64,000 nt of DNA from Gp1-AA133 sp964641665. Lineage in GTDB: Bacteria > Acidobacteriota > Terriglobia > Terriglobales > Acidobacteriaceae. This document shows, one piece after another, positions 27,301 to 35,328 of this stretch. Both the position numbers and the translations under genes were made by a program. Location: the NCBI GenBank assembly GCA_964641665.1, contig CAZXKO010000070.1, positions 1 to 64,000 of the forward strand, read 5' to 3'. Under the pieces are notes generated by a model that made no database searches, was not told where the DNA came from, and saw only the letters and a list, made by a program, of their open reading frames with translations. The number at the start of each line of letters is the position of its first letter. Positions within the stretch are counted from its first letter, which is position 1.

Positions 27301-27684
27301 CTGGCCGTTGATCAGAAGGTTAAATTGATGACTCTCCTTTTCCTCGGCAAAACCGGTGCACTCAATGCCCGCCAGCCAGATGAACTGGTAGGAATCGCCG
27401 GACGGTTCGGGCAAGGGATCGGTTTGCCAGGAGACCGTATGGGCCATGCGCTGCCCACGAACGAGCAAGGCGGAATCAGCATCGGGATCGGAGGAGTGGT
27501 ACTCGATCGTCTGTCCGTCGACGGAAGACTGGAAGCCGTTCAGATATTTGCTAAGAGACGCGACAGGTGCGTTTGGCGCGGCAGAGTCCTTCGCCTCAAC
27601 CACAATCGCATTTCCGGTTTGCCGATCCAAGGCATTTGCGGCGAGGCAAGTGGCGAGGAGCGCTGCGGCGGCTTGTAGCTTCAT
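24307..27684 (-). CDS. GH38 alpha-mannosidase-like glycoside hydrolase, secreted
   Basis: 1125 residues from ATG 27684, chosen because GAGGGG lies upstream and a signal peptide (MKLQAAAALLATCLAANALD) follows. An N-terminal beta-sandwich region of about 300 residues precedes the GH38 core. The core begins with the metal site SYSHNDIGYTDLQRD, contains ITSDVPGFSWGIVSAMAQSG with the likely nucleophile aspartate, and YDEHTWGAHNSTEEP further on. The C-terminal third is the beta-rich GH38 C-terminal region. GH38 enzymes are zinc-dependent retaining alpha-mannosidases that trim N-glycans. Divergence from classical members is clear (HND instead of the common HHD context), so exact linkage is open. It leads the operon with the fucosidase and diverges from PNGase A. 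Confidence 0.85.
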   Translation of the reverse strand: MKLQAAAALLATCLAANALDRQTGNAIVVEAKDSAAPNAPVASLSKYLNGFQSSVDGQTIEYHSSDPDADSALLVRGQRMAHTVSWQTDPLPEPSGDSYQFIWLAGIECTGFAEEKESHQFNLLINGQLWFTFHNAKDATAKAWQIAGKDGGKLSFAATMTDHVGDLFGYMTLELPAKDFPPGQPLTLEVQGDNSGSADWYMTFQHRFNFVPRVRSEPALVRDGAHTLQQLRLSLDNLVAGRTVEVHIPDYEPIRADLKIGANVLRLPIPAVTSATTIPLVFKLNGNVVETSTIPVAPVHKRDFYLLSYSHNDIGYTDLQRDVERKQWNNLEQAMRLIRDTRDYPADARYKWNMETLWALQSYLKQASAAQRNEFFADVRSGSIGLSALYANMLTGLANSVEISHFFDFARALRADYHIPMTTAITSDVPGFSWGIVSAMAQSGVKYFATAPNSGDRIGYTLQAWGDKPFYWTSQSGQERVLTWMAGASYASFHEGPLSKLGDDKIMKLARKLDDISYPYEIFQLPYTLGDNGPPDPTLADFVRQWNDRYVTPRLILATHEQMFEEFEKRYGLTLPVVRGDFTPYWEDGADSTAFETALNRGTVDRLIQGEALWSMLSPASYPADEYDSAWRNVTFYDEHTWGAHNSTEEPDLPFVKQQWETKRKFALDADRASRDLLSNALHSPAAQSKTITPIDVYNTNSWPRTDVAFLTPELSAAGDRVVDVDGHPVPTQRLSTGELAVLIENVAPFSAKRLFVEKGQAFSRNAAKIQSNDMENDFIAVSVNSQTGAIDALTWKEGGVQLVDHAQRTGLNQYLYVLGTDPDKAQPISNARLRVKEQGNLVVSMLVEADAPGARRYSTEIRLAEGVNRLDVITNIDKLPVRDKEAVHIAFPFSVPGGQLRYDVADAFVRPETDQLAGACKNFFSVQSWVDISNRNYGVTWASRNAPLVEIGAITAEQPWMKSIAPSSSIYSYVMNNYWHTNYKADQEGPVTFSYSILPHATFDAVDAAKFGTERRQPLIVSLADASTPPRSSLLRLSSSNVLISSIKPIADGHSWLVYLYNPTEKIQRGDFLWNDGSPVSVRSSDAAGAIITQAHDFEIAAFGSAYLRVDQAAPNGKALVTGR

Positions 27685-27830
27685 CGAATTCCCCTCGTGT
27701 CTCTGAGAAATGTTCAACTGTGGTCACGCTTCATGGAAGGAACTCACGGCGATAAGCGCACATATGGTCGAGCAGCATTGACCTGCCCCATCCGTATGGT
27801 TCACGCAAGAATAGCCTCGTTATCTACATT

Positions 27831-27907
27831 TTCGATCACAAAAACGATTAAATTTGCCACTTTCAGTCATTTGCCGCTTGACAACCATAACCGTTGCTTA
27901 CTAGACT
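27831..27907. promoter_or_regulatory. Divergent promoter/operator between GH38 and PNGase A genes
   Basis: TTCGATCA (27831-27838) and TTTGCCACT (27853-27861) repeat the two words found at the receptor promoter. A good sigma-70 promoter for the plus-strand PNGase gene follows: TTGACA (27878-27883), 18 bases, TAGACT (27902-27907). On the minus strand AGTGGCAAA-TT-TAATCGTTTT aligns with AGTGGCAAA-A-TGATCATTTT of the receptor promoter. Confidence 0.65.
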
Positions 27908-28004
27908 GCCGCGCGAAACCGGCATTCCTTTCGTATTTGACGGTCAATACCACCAACCTTAAGCGACTTCCGCAGCCCGGATGTCTTATGCAAGGAGACC
28001 CGCC

Positions 28005-29699
28005 ATGTCGATTCCTTCCACCTCTCGCCTGAAAGCGACATTCACTCTCGTTGCAGTCTCGTGCGTTCTCGCTAGTGTCTGCGCTGCGCAGAATTTTCAG
28101 ATTGGATCCTCAAACACCGTCACCGCCGACCCGCCGGTTCCCCGGCCTCACACTACGGCATGCGTGGTCCCGCTCTTCACCGGCTTGCAGTTTGTTGATT
28201 TCAGCGTCCCCACTTACCAGTACACACCGCCCGCCGATTGTCCCGGGCCCTGGAAGAAAGTGGTGTTCACGGCAGATTTCAGCGTCACCGCGGGCCGTCA
28301 ATTTGATCGCACTGCCATCGTGGACATGGGATTCGTCAATCTTTACTTTGGAACCACAGCTGAGCCGCGGCACAACCTGGCGCCCAGCTGGCACATCGAA
28401 CGCGACGTCACCGACTACAGCGCGTTGTTTACCAGTCCCCAAACCGGCGACGTCATTCTGGGCAACATCGTGAACAGCACCTACACCGGCATCATCTCCG
28501 GCAGCGCCACACTCGAGTTCTATCCCGCGAGTGAGCATGAAGACACGCCTCGAGTGCCCGACGCCGTCTACCCTCTCCGCCAGTCGAACGGCTCGGGCGG
28601 TTTCAATGAGCCGGCGTTTCTGTTCACTCCCGCCGATCAGCTCGCCTCGAGCTTCACGCTTCCCACCAATGTGGAGAAGGCGTATCTCGACGTGATCACT
28701 CAGAGTCAGATCGGCGACGAGTTCTGGTACACCTGTGTCCCCAATGATGTTGCCACTGAATTACAAAGCTGCGGAAGCACCGCATTCCGGGAGGCGCAAA
28801 TCAGCATTGACGGGCAGCCCGCGGGTGTCGCGCCGGTGTACCCGTGGATCTATACCGGAGGCGTCGACCCGTTCTTCTGGCAACCCATCCCGGGTGTGCA
28901 GACGCTGAACTTCGTGCCCTATCGGGTTGATTTGACCCCCTTTGCGGGCGTCTTGAGCAACGGTCAGTCTCACACTGTCGCCATGAGTGTCTTTAACGCA
29001 GACAGTTACTTCTCCGCGACCGCGACTCTGTTGCTCTATCTGGACCACGGATCTTCGCAAGTGACGGGTGCAGTCACGAAAAACACAATCGGCAGCGGAC
29101 CAACTCCGTCGGTCAACGAAAATGTCACGACCGATGCCTCCGGCAACATAAGCGGCACCGTGACCGTGAACTCCGTGCGTTCGTTTAAGCTGACGGGCTA
29201 CGTGAACACGTCGCACGGAAAAGTCGACACCGAAGTGCGCCAGAAGGTGAACTTCGCCAACTCGCAAAGCTTCGTCATCAATCCCACAACCTACACCCAG
29301 AACGTCAGCCAAAACACGCAGGTAGACTCCACGGTCACGACCCGCGACACGGAAGCCTCGCGCATAACCCACGAGTCCTTCCGTTATCCGCTGACGCTCG
29401 ATTACACCCTGACCTTCAATGCCGACGGCTCGATCGACCAGGCCGGGTTAGCCTCGCTGGAGTTCGATCACGACGTTGCGTCGCCATGGTTTGCCAGCAG
29501 TGTACGCAACCGGGTGAAATCGGTGGACACGCTGCTGCTCAACTCCTCATTCCAGATCACCGGCAACACCGGGCAAAATAGTTCGCAGAGCTACAGCGCA
29601 GTCGACTCGCGAGGGGACACCTACAACTGCACTTTGAAGGCGAAGAACAACGCCCTGACGACTGCCAGTGAGGGTTGCAGCCAACATGAGGACCACTGA
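28005..29699 (+). CDS. PNGase A-type peptide:N-glycosidase (glycoprotein deglycosylating amidase), secreted
   Basis: 564 residues from ATG 28005 (AAGGAG nine bases upstream). A signal peptide (LKATFTLVAVSCVLASVCAA) precedes a two-domain protein. The family signatures are clear in the first domain: CPGPWKKVVFTADFSVTAGR, then QFDRTAIVDMGFVNLYFGTT, and WHIERDVTDYSALF; the second domain contains VPYRVDLTPFAGVLSNGQSH, also typical. PNGase A hydrolyses the amide between asparagine and the N-glycan and, unlike PNGase F, accepts core alpha-1,3-fucose as found in plants and insects. It is divergent from the GH38-GH29 pair with shared regulatory words, so it should release the glycans that these enzymes trim. 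Its substrate here is inferred. Confidence 0.82.
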   Translation: MSIPSTSRLKATFTLVAVSCVLASVCAAQNFQIGSSNTVTADPPVPRPHTTACVVPLFTGLQFVDFSVPTYQYTPPADCPGPWKKVVFTADFSVTAGRQFDRTAIVDMGFVNLYFGTTAEPRHNLAPSWHIERDVTDYSALFTSPQTGDVILGNIVNSTYTGIISGSATLEFYPASEHEDTPRVPDAVYPLRQSNGSGGFNEPAFLFTPADQLASSFTLPTNVEKAYLDVITQSQIGDEFWYTCVPNDVATELQSCGSTAFREAQISIDGQPAGVAPVYPWIYTGGVDPFFWQPIPGVQTLNFVPYRVDLTPFAGVLSNGQSHTVAMSVFNADSYFSATATLLLYLDHGSSQVTGAVTKNTIGSGPTPSVNENVTTDASGNISGTVTVNSVRSFKLTGYVNTSHGKVDTEVRQKVNFANSQSFVINPTTYTQNVSQNTQVDSTVTTRDTEASRITHESFRYPLTLDYTLTFNADGSIDQAGLASLEFDHDVASPWFASSVRNRVKSVDTLLLNSSFQITGNTGQNSSQSYSAVDSRGDTYNCTLKAKNNALTTASEGCSQHEDH

Positions 29700-30537
29700 C
29701 CATACCTGAAATTCGCACGCCCTTCATGGCACGCATAGCGCGTTGACTCTTTCGCCTTCCTGAATCGAAGTGAGGCACGCCAAGCCGCGCTCGAGGGGAA
29801 CCTGAGGGGACGGCGCACGGTTATCCCGCAACTTTGTCGATCGACCGACCGAAAACCATCGTCCAAGCGCGAAGCCGACGGTAACTTCCTGTTTCGCATG
29901 GATACGGTTTCGGCAGAAACCCCCGATCGCCTCTCGATTACGTGTGGGCGGACAAGTCAAGCCGCAGCGTGACTTTCGCGGTCGAGAGGGCAGACGGGAG
30001 TTGGCCAGACCTAAGGTGCGATCTCATGTGCCTAATCTTCTCTTCTAGTTGTGTGCCGCAGCGTTTCCCCGGTTGCTCCCTGAAATTGGCCCTGAGTCGC
30101 AAGTCCGAGACCGCAGTACATCTAACAAAAAGGCGCACCAATTCTGCTGTTTCGGCCGAGTGCTGTCCGAATAAAAAATGGTCTGCCCCCGCTACCGGCG
30201 GGGAGAAATGATAGAATCCGGTCTGAACCAAAGGGGCAGAGGTCCAAAAATTTGTCCCACACGACCAATTTGCATTCGCTGTTGCGCGGGCTCCCGAAGA
30301 CTTTGAAGGTCTAATCGATCGCCGGGACTTATGAATCTCATTTTCGAGCGTCGAATTAGCATTTCCATTACGGGGATTACCCCTGCTTCGGCTGGGAGTG
30401 CCGGAATGAGCTAGTCGACACCAGTTTTGCAGAGCTCACAGGCCCACCCGCCGCAGGTTTGGCGAGGTGGGTTTTGCATTTTACGGCGAAACGTTTGTGA
30501 CAATTTTGATGTGTCCGATCACCGTGAACGGAGAAAC
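29700..30537. other. Long intergenic region before ilvA
   Basis: 838 bases with no convincing gene on either strand; open frames present have unnatural composition and no ribosome-binding sites. It contains two small hairpins (CCCCGC-TACCG-GCGGGG at 30187-30203 and GGGG-ATTA-CCCC near 30374-30385) and the terminator-like structure at 30443-30475. The part from about 30240 to 30440 could be a non-coding RNA or the ilvA leader, but no known RNA family could be recognised. Confidence 0.4.
30443..30475 (+). terminator. Intrinsic terminator-like hairpin upstream of ilvA
   Basis: CCCACC-CGCC (30443-30452) pairs with GGCG-A-GGTGGG (30461-30471) around an eight-base loop and is followed directly by TTTT. 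It lies 63 bases before the ilvA start, so it either ends an upstream RNA or acts as a conditional terminator in the ilvA leader. Confidence 0.55.
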
Positions 30538-31758
30538 ATGTCCGAAACTCAGGTAACTCTCAGCGCCATCCGCGAGGCGCAACAGCGAGTTCGCGGTGCG
30601 ATCTACTTGTCCCCCTGCCCGTTTTCGCCCAGCATCTCGGAAACGAGCGGCCAGCCCGTGTATTTGAAGCTGGAAAACCTTCAGCGCACTGGTGCGTTCA
30701 AGGAACGCGGAGCGCTGAACAAGCTTCTGACGCTCAGCGAGGGTGACAAGAAACGCGGTGTGATTGCGGCCAGTGCCGGTAACCATGCCCAGGGGGTGGC
30801 TTTCCATGCGAAGAACAACGGCATCTCCGCCAAGATCGTTATGCCGGTGATGACTCCGCTGGTGAAGGTCAACGCCACCAAGGGATTTGGCGCGCACGTC
30901 GTGCTGCATGGCGATGGCTACGACGAGGCCTACGACGAAGCCTGTCGTCTATCTGAGCGGGAACAGTTGACCTTCGTCCATCCCTTCGACGATCCGGCCG
31001 TTATTGCGGGCCAGGGAACCATTGGGCTCGAATTGCTGGAGCAGGTGCCCGACCTCGAGGCGGTGGTCGTCCCGATCGGCGGCGGAGGACTCATCAGCGG
31101 AATCGCCTGTGCCTTGAAGGAAACGAAACCCGACGTTCGCGTTGTCGGCGTGCAGGCGGCTCGTATGCCGTCCATGCTGGAGGCGCTTAAGCTCGGCCAG
31201 CCCTCCACGATTGCCATTCACCCGACCATCGCAGACGGCATCGCCGTCCGCAAGGCCGGGGAGCGCACGCTCCGGCTGATCGAGAAATACGTCGACGAAG
31301 TGGTCGCCGTGGAGGAAGAAGAAATTGCCAGCGGGATTCTCACTCTACTCGAGCGCGAGAAGACTTTGGCCGAGGGGGCCGGAGCCGCTGCCGTGGCGGC
31401 GCTGCTCCATCGTAAAACAAAGCTGAAGAACAAGAAGACGGTTGCCCTCGTCTGTGGTGGCAATATTGATGTCACCCTGCTTTCCCGCATCATCGAGCGC
31501 GGACTTGTCAAAGATGCGCGTTTGGTCCGTATGCAGATTCACTTGTCCGATCGGCCCGGGGCGCTTCACCAGCTGACCAAGATCATCGCTGGCCATCACG
31601 CGAACATCGTCAATCTGCAATTTGATCGCGCCTATTACGGCGTGAACCTGGGAGACACTTTGATCGACATTACACTGGAGACGCGCGGAAAAGATCAGAT
31701 CCAGCGCATCCTCGAGGCGCTCACGGCGGCGGGTTACCGTCACGAGCGAGTTCTCTAA
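30538..31758 (+). CDS. ilvA: Threonine ammonia-lyase (threonine dehydratase), PLP-dependent, with ACT domain
   Basis: 406 residues from ATG 30538 (CGGAGA seven bases upstream). Fold-type II PLP enzyme: the PLP lysine is in TGAFKERGALNKL, the phosphate loop is VPIGGGGLISGIACAL, and SAGNHAQGVAFHAK is the family signature. An ACT domain occupies about 330-406 (MQIHLSDRPGALHQLTKIIA). The enzyme deaminates threonine to 2-oxobutanoate, the first step toward isoleucine, or acts catabolically. The single short ACT domain is like the TdcB/IlvA forms of about 400 residues, so feedback regulation is possible. It is transcribed alone with a structured leader. Confidence 0.93.
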   Translation: MSETQVTLSAIREAQQRVRGAIYLSPCPFSPSISETSGQPVYLKLENLQRTGAFKERGALNKLLTLSEGDKKRGVIAASAGNHAQGVAFHAKNNGISAKIVMPVMTPLVKVNATKGFGAHVVLHGDGYDEAYDEACRLSEREQLTFVHPFDDPAVIAGQGTIGLELLEQVPDLEAVVVPIGGGGLISGIACALKETKPDVRVVGVQAARMPSMLEALKLGQPSTIAIHPTIADGIAVRKAGERTLRLIEKYVDEVVAVEEEEIASGILTLLEREKTLAEGAGAAAVAALLHRKTKLKNKKTVALVCGGNIDVTLLSRIIERGLVKDARLVRMQIHLSDRPGALHQLTKIIAGHHANIVNLQFDRAYYGVNLGDTLIDITLETRGKDQIQRILEALTAAGYRHERVL

Positions 31759-31854
31759 GCCTGGTTGCAGCACTGCCACCCCCCATGCTGAACGAGATCG
31801 TTTCGCCGTAGCGTCTCTGTGGTTTATTCTTTCCACCGCTCTCCGGAGGATAGC

Positions 31855-34800
31855 TTGCCCTTCACCCGCTGCTTTTCGCACTTCATCTTCGCCCTGCTCG
31901 TTCTTGCCGCTTCAACGTTCGCCCAGCCTTTCAGCCCCTCGCTGTACCAGGGAATGCGCTGGCGGATGATTGGCCCATTTCGCGGCGGCCGGACTGTGGC
32001 GATATCCGGCATTCCAGGCAACCCCAATGTGTTTTACATCGGTGTGAATAACGGCGGAGTGTGGAAGACATCCGACTACGGCCGCAGCTGGAACCCTATC
32101 TTCGACGATCAGCCGACCGGCTCTGTCGGTGCACTCGCGGTCGCGCCGTCGAATCCCGACGTGATCTATGTGGGCAGCGGCGAAGGCCTACGCCGCCCCG
32201 ATCTGTCGGTCGGGGACGGCATCTACAAATCGACCGATGGTGGAAGTACCTGGCAACACCTGGGATTGAGGGATGCCCAGCAGATCGGGGCGATCCTCGT
32301 GGACCCGCACGATCCAAGCCGGGTCTTTGTCGCCGCTCTCGGCCATCCTTACGGTCCAAATCAAGAGCGTGGCGTGTTCCGCTCCTCAGACGGAGGTGCG
32401 ACCTGGCAGAAGGTTCTTTACAAAGATGAGAACACCGGAGCGATTGACCTCGCATTCGATCCCGCGAATTCACAGGCGGTTTATGCGGTGCTATGGGCTT
32501 CACGTCGACCGCCGTGGACGACAGGTGGGGCGTATGGCGCTCTGGGTAGCGACCTCTTCAAGTCTACCGACGGGGGAACTACCTGGCAGGAATTGACCAA
32601 GGGCCTGCCCTCAGGCAAAGACCTCGGACGCATTGGTCTGGCGATCGCTCCCAGCGACTCCAGCCGCATGTATGCCTTGGTGCAGTCCGAAAAAATGGGG
32701 GGTGTCTACCGCTCCGACGATGCCGGTCACAGCTGGCAACGCGTGAACTCCGAAGAGCGCGTGTATGGGCGAGGCGATGATTTTGCCTGCGTCCGCGTTC
32801 ACCCGAAAGATCGGAACACGATCTTCATCGCAAACACTTCTACTTACCGCTCAAACGACGGTGGCACCACGTTCACGGCGATCAAAGGGGCGCCCGGGGG
32901 CGACGACTATCACACCGTCTGGATCAATCCGGAAGATCCGCAGATCATCGCCTTGGCCAGCGACCAGGGTGCGACCATCAGCGTGAACGGCGGTGCGACC
33001 TGGAGTTCCTGGTACAACCAGCCCACAGCCCAGTTCTATCATGTGATCACCGACAACCAGTTCCCCTACTGGGTCTACGGCGGGCAGCAGGAGAGCGGCA
33101 GCGCGGGCATCGCCAGCCGCAGCGATTTCGGCGAGGTCACGTTTCGCGACTGGTATCCCGTTGGCGTGGAGGAGTACGGCTATGTAGCGCCCGACCCTCT
33201 CGACCCGAACATCATCTACGGGGGCAAGGCGACCAAATTCAACCGCATCACGGGGCAGACTCAGGATGTCTCCCCAGTCGTGCTGCGCACCGGCACGTAC
33301 CGCTTCAATCGGACCGCGCCTTTGATTTTTTCACCGGTCGACCCGCACACGCTGTATCTCGGTTCCAACGTCCTGTTCAAGACCACCGATGGAGGGAACA
33401 GTTGGCAGATCGTCAGCCCTGATCTGACCCGGGAAGACCCGGGGGTTCCTGCAACCCTGGGACCATTCGCCGACGACGACAAGGCGAAAGGGAAGCATCG
33501 CGGCGTGATTTATTCCGTGGCCCCTTCGCCGAGAGACGCTCATCTCATCTGGTCTGGGACGGATGACGGACTGATCCACGTCACGCGTGATGGCGGCAAG
33601 ACCTGGCAGAACGTAACTCCGGCTGGACTCACTCCGTGGAGCAAGGTGGCGCAGTTGGATGCCTCGCATTACGACCCCAATACAGTCTACGCAGCGGTCA
33701 ACCGGTTCCGGCTGGATGACTTACACCCAAATATCTATCGCACCCACGATGGCGGAAAGAGCTGGCAGAAAATCGTCAGCGGCATTGCCGATAACGAGCC
33801 TGTCAATACCGTTCGCGAGGACCCTGAACGCAAGGGCCTGTTGTTTGCCGGCACCGAACGTGCCGTATACGTGTCATTCGACGATGGCGACCACTGGCAG
33901 TCGCTGCGGCTGAACCTGCCCGCGACGTCCATCCGTGATCTGGTGGTTCATCAGGATGACATCGTGATCGGTACCCACGGCCGCTCGTTCTGGATTCTCG
34001 ACAACATCACGCCACTTCGCCAGCTGACCGAGCAGATCGGCAGGTCCGAAGCGCATTTTTTCGCCCCCCAACTCACTTACCGGGTCCGCCGCAACAATAA
34101 TCCGGATACTCCCTTGCCCCCCGAGACTCCGGCCGGGCAGAATCCACCCGACGGAGCCATGCTCGACTATTGGCTAAAGTCCCAGCCGTCCGGCGCTGTG
34201 ACTCTGGAAGTTTTCGATTCTTCCGGCAAGTCGGTTCGCCGCTTTTCAAGCGACGACAAGCCCGCAGCGGTCGACGAAAAAGAGTTGAACGTCCCTACCT
34301 ATTGGATTCGGCCGGAGCGCACTCTCTCAAGGGAACCCGGTATGCACCGCTTTGCGTGGGATCTCCATTACCCGCCGCCCGACGCTCTTGACCACGAATA
34401 TCCAATTTCGGCGATCTATCGCGATACACCGCGATATCCGCTCGGTCCTGCTGTCGTGCCGGGCGTGTATGCGGTCAAGCTGACTGCCAATGGCAAGAGC
34501 TACGATCAGCGGCTCACCATTCAGATGGATCCGCGGGTCAAGACATCTCAGAAAGATCTGATTGCTCAAGTCACGCTGGAAACCGGGATCACCGACGCAA
34601 TGCACAGCGACTTTGTTGCATTGACCCAGGTGCGGGACCTGCGCACGCGACTGAAGAGCCTGAAGCAGTCGCACAGTGCGAATATTCCACGGCAAGTAGA
34701 GGAACTCGCGAAGGACGCAGCCGATCTCGAGGGCACAGAAGGCGGGTATGGCGCCACATTCCTCACTGGTCCGGCCGGCAACAGTCTTGCGCGTCTGAAC

Positions 34801-34998
34801 GGCGCCTTGACCAACCTGCTCGCGACCGTCGATTCAGCCGATTCCGCACCGACCACGCAGGCAGTCGAAATGTTCGAGCACGTCCAGCGTGCGCTTGACC
34901 AACAGTTGGGCCGCTGGAAGGAAATTCAGACGAAAGAGATTCCCACCACGAACGAAGCACTGAAGCGAGTGGGCATGCCCACCATCGATTTGAAGTAG
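31855..34998 (+). CDS. VPS10/sortilin-type beta-propeller protein (BNR repeats), secreted
   Basis: 1047 residues. TTG 31855 is the preferred start because GGAGGA sits five bases upstream, giving the signal peptide MPFTRCFSHFIFALLVLAAS. The first 720 residues hold many BNR/Asp-box motifs (SDYGRSWNPIF, STDGGSTWQ, SSDGGATWQ, SDDAGHSWQ, TTDGGNSWQI, THDGGKSWQ), which build one or two beta-propellers, followed by GTHGRSFWILDNITPLRQL and a C-terminal beta-sandwich and helical region. Such proteins are abundant in Acidobacteriota and are often annotated as glycosyl hydrolases, but catalytic activity is not shown. No partner gene is adjacent. Confidence 0.85.
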   Translation: MPFTRCFSHFIFALLVLAASTFAQPFSPSLYQGMRWRMIGPFRGGRTVAISGIPGNPNVFYIGVNNGGVWKTSDYGRSWNPIFDDQPTGSVGALAVAPSNPDVIYVGSGEGLRRPDLSVGDGIYKSTDGGSTWQHLGLRDAQQIGAILVDPHDPSRVFVAALGHPYGPNQERGVFRSSDGGATWQKVLYKDENTGAIDLAFDPANSQAVYAVLWASRRPPWTTGGAYGALGSDLFKSTDGGTTWQELTKGLPSGKDLGRIGLAIAPSDSSRMYALVQSEKMGGVYRSDDAGHSWQRVNSEERVYGRGDDFACVRVHPKDRNTIFIANTSTYRSNDGGTTFTAIKGAPGGDDYHTVWINPEDPQIIALASDQGATISVNGGATWSSWYNQPTAQFYHVITDNQFPYWVYGGQQESGSAGIASRSDFGEVTFRDWYPVGVEEYGYVAPDPLDPNIIYGGKATKFNRITGQTQDVSPVVLRTGTYRFNRTAPLIFSPVDPHTLYLGSNVLFKTTDGGNSWQIVSPDLTREDPGVPATLGPFADDDKAKGKHRGVIYSVAPSPRDAHLIWSGTDDGLIHVTRDGGKTWQNVTPAGLTPWSKVAQLDASHYDPNTVYAAVNRFRLDDLHPNIYRTHDGGKSWQKIVSGIADNEPVNTVREDPERKGLLFAGTERAVYVSFDDGDHWQSLRLNLPATSIRDLVVHQDDIVIGTHGRSFWILDNITPLRQLTEQIGRSEAHFFAPQLTYRVRRNNNPDTPLPPETPAGQNPPDGAMLDYWLKSQPSGAVTLEVFDSSGKSVRRFSSDDKPAAVDEKELNVPTYWIRPERTLSREPGMHRFAWDLHYPPPDALDHEYPISAIYRDTPRYPLGPAVVPGVYAVKLTANGKSYDQRLTIQMDPRVKTSQKDLIAQVTLETGITDAMHSDFVALTQVRDLRTRLKSLKQSHSANIPRQVEELAKDAADLEGTEGGYGATFLTGPAGNSLARLNGALTNLLATVDSADSAPTTQAVEMFEHVQRALDQQLGRWKEIQTKEIPTTNEALKRVGMPTIDLK

Positions 34999-35049
34999 AG
35001 CGAGTCGCCGCCGGTCTCAAGTCGGTAGATCCTGCCGACGAATCCGAAG

Positions 35050-35211
35050 TCAGGCTGGTTTTTTCTCGTGCTTGCGAAGGATCGCGTAGGTGGCGTCTTC
35101 GATCTTCGCGAGGACGCCCTCGGCCCGTGCCTGCGACCGCCGTTCCTGCTCCTGTCTGGATGGTTGGATGTCGACCGTTCTAAGTGAGCTTTTGCCGTGC
35201 GGATCAGACAT
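35050..35211 (-). CDS. Small hypothetical protein, 53 residues
   Basis: ATG 35211 is preceded by GAGGGG at close spacing. The product (starting MSDPHGKSSLRTVDIQPSRQ) is charged and helical, with no domain recognised. It is convergent with the VPS10-type gene, 51 bases away, and lies upstream-independent of the rfb operon. Natural composition and the ribosome-binding site support it. Confidence 0.45.
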   Translation of the reverse strand: MSDPHGKSSLRTVDIQPSRQEQERRSQARAEGVLAKIEDATYAILRKHEKKPA

Positions 35212-35328
35212 GGTCCCCTCAGCTGAAGGACTGCGGGTAACAACGCGCTTCATCGAACGGGCCATTGTCGCAAGGCGTTCCGATTTCAGAAATTGCTGCT
35301 TTTGATACCTCGGGAAGTCCGTAAGGCT

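Noticed and set aside
26000..27678. Long plus-strand open frame of more than 550 codons opposite the GH38 gene
   Set aside because: It is the antisense shadow of a gene with clear GH38 motifs and has V/G/D-rich unnatural composition.
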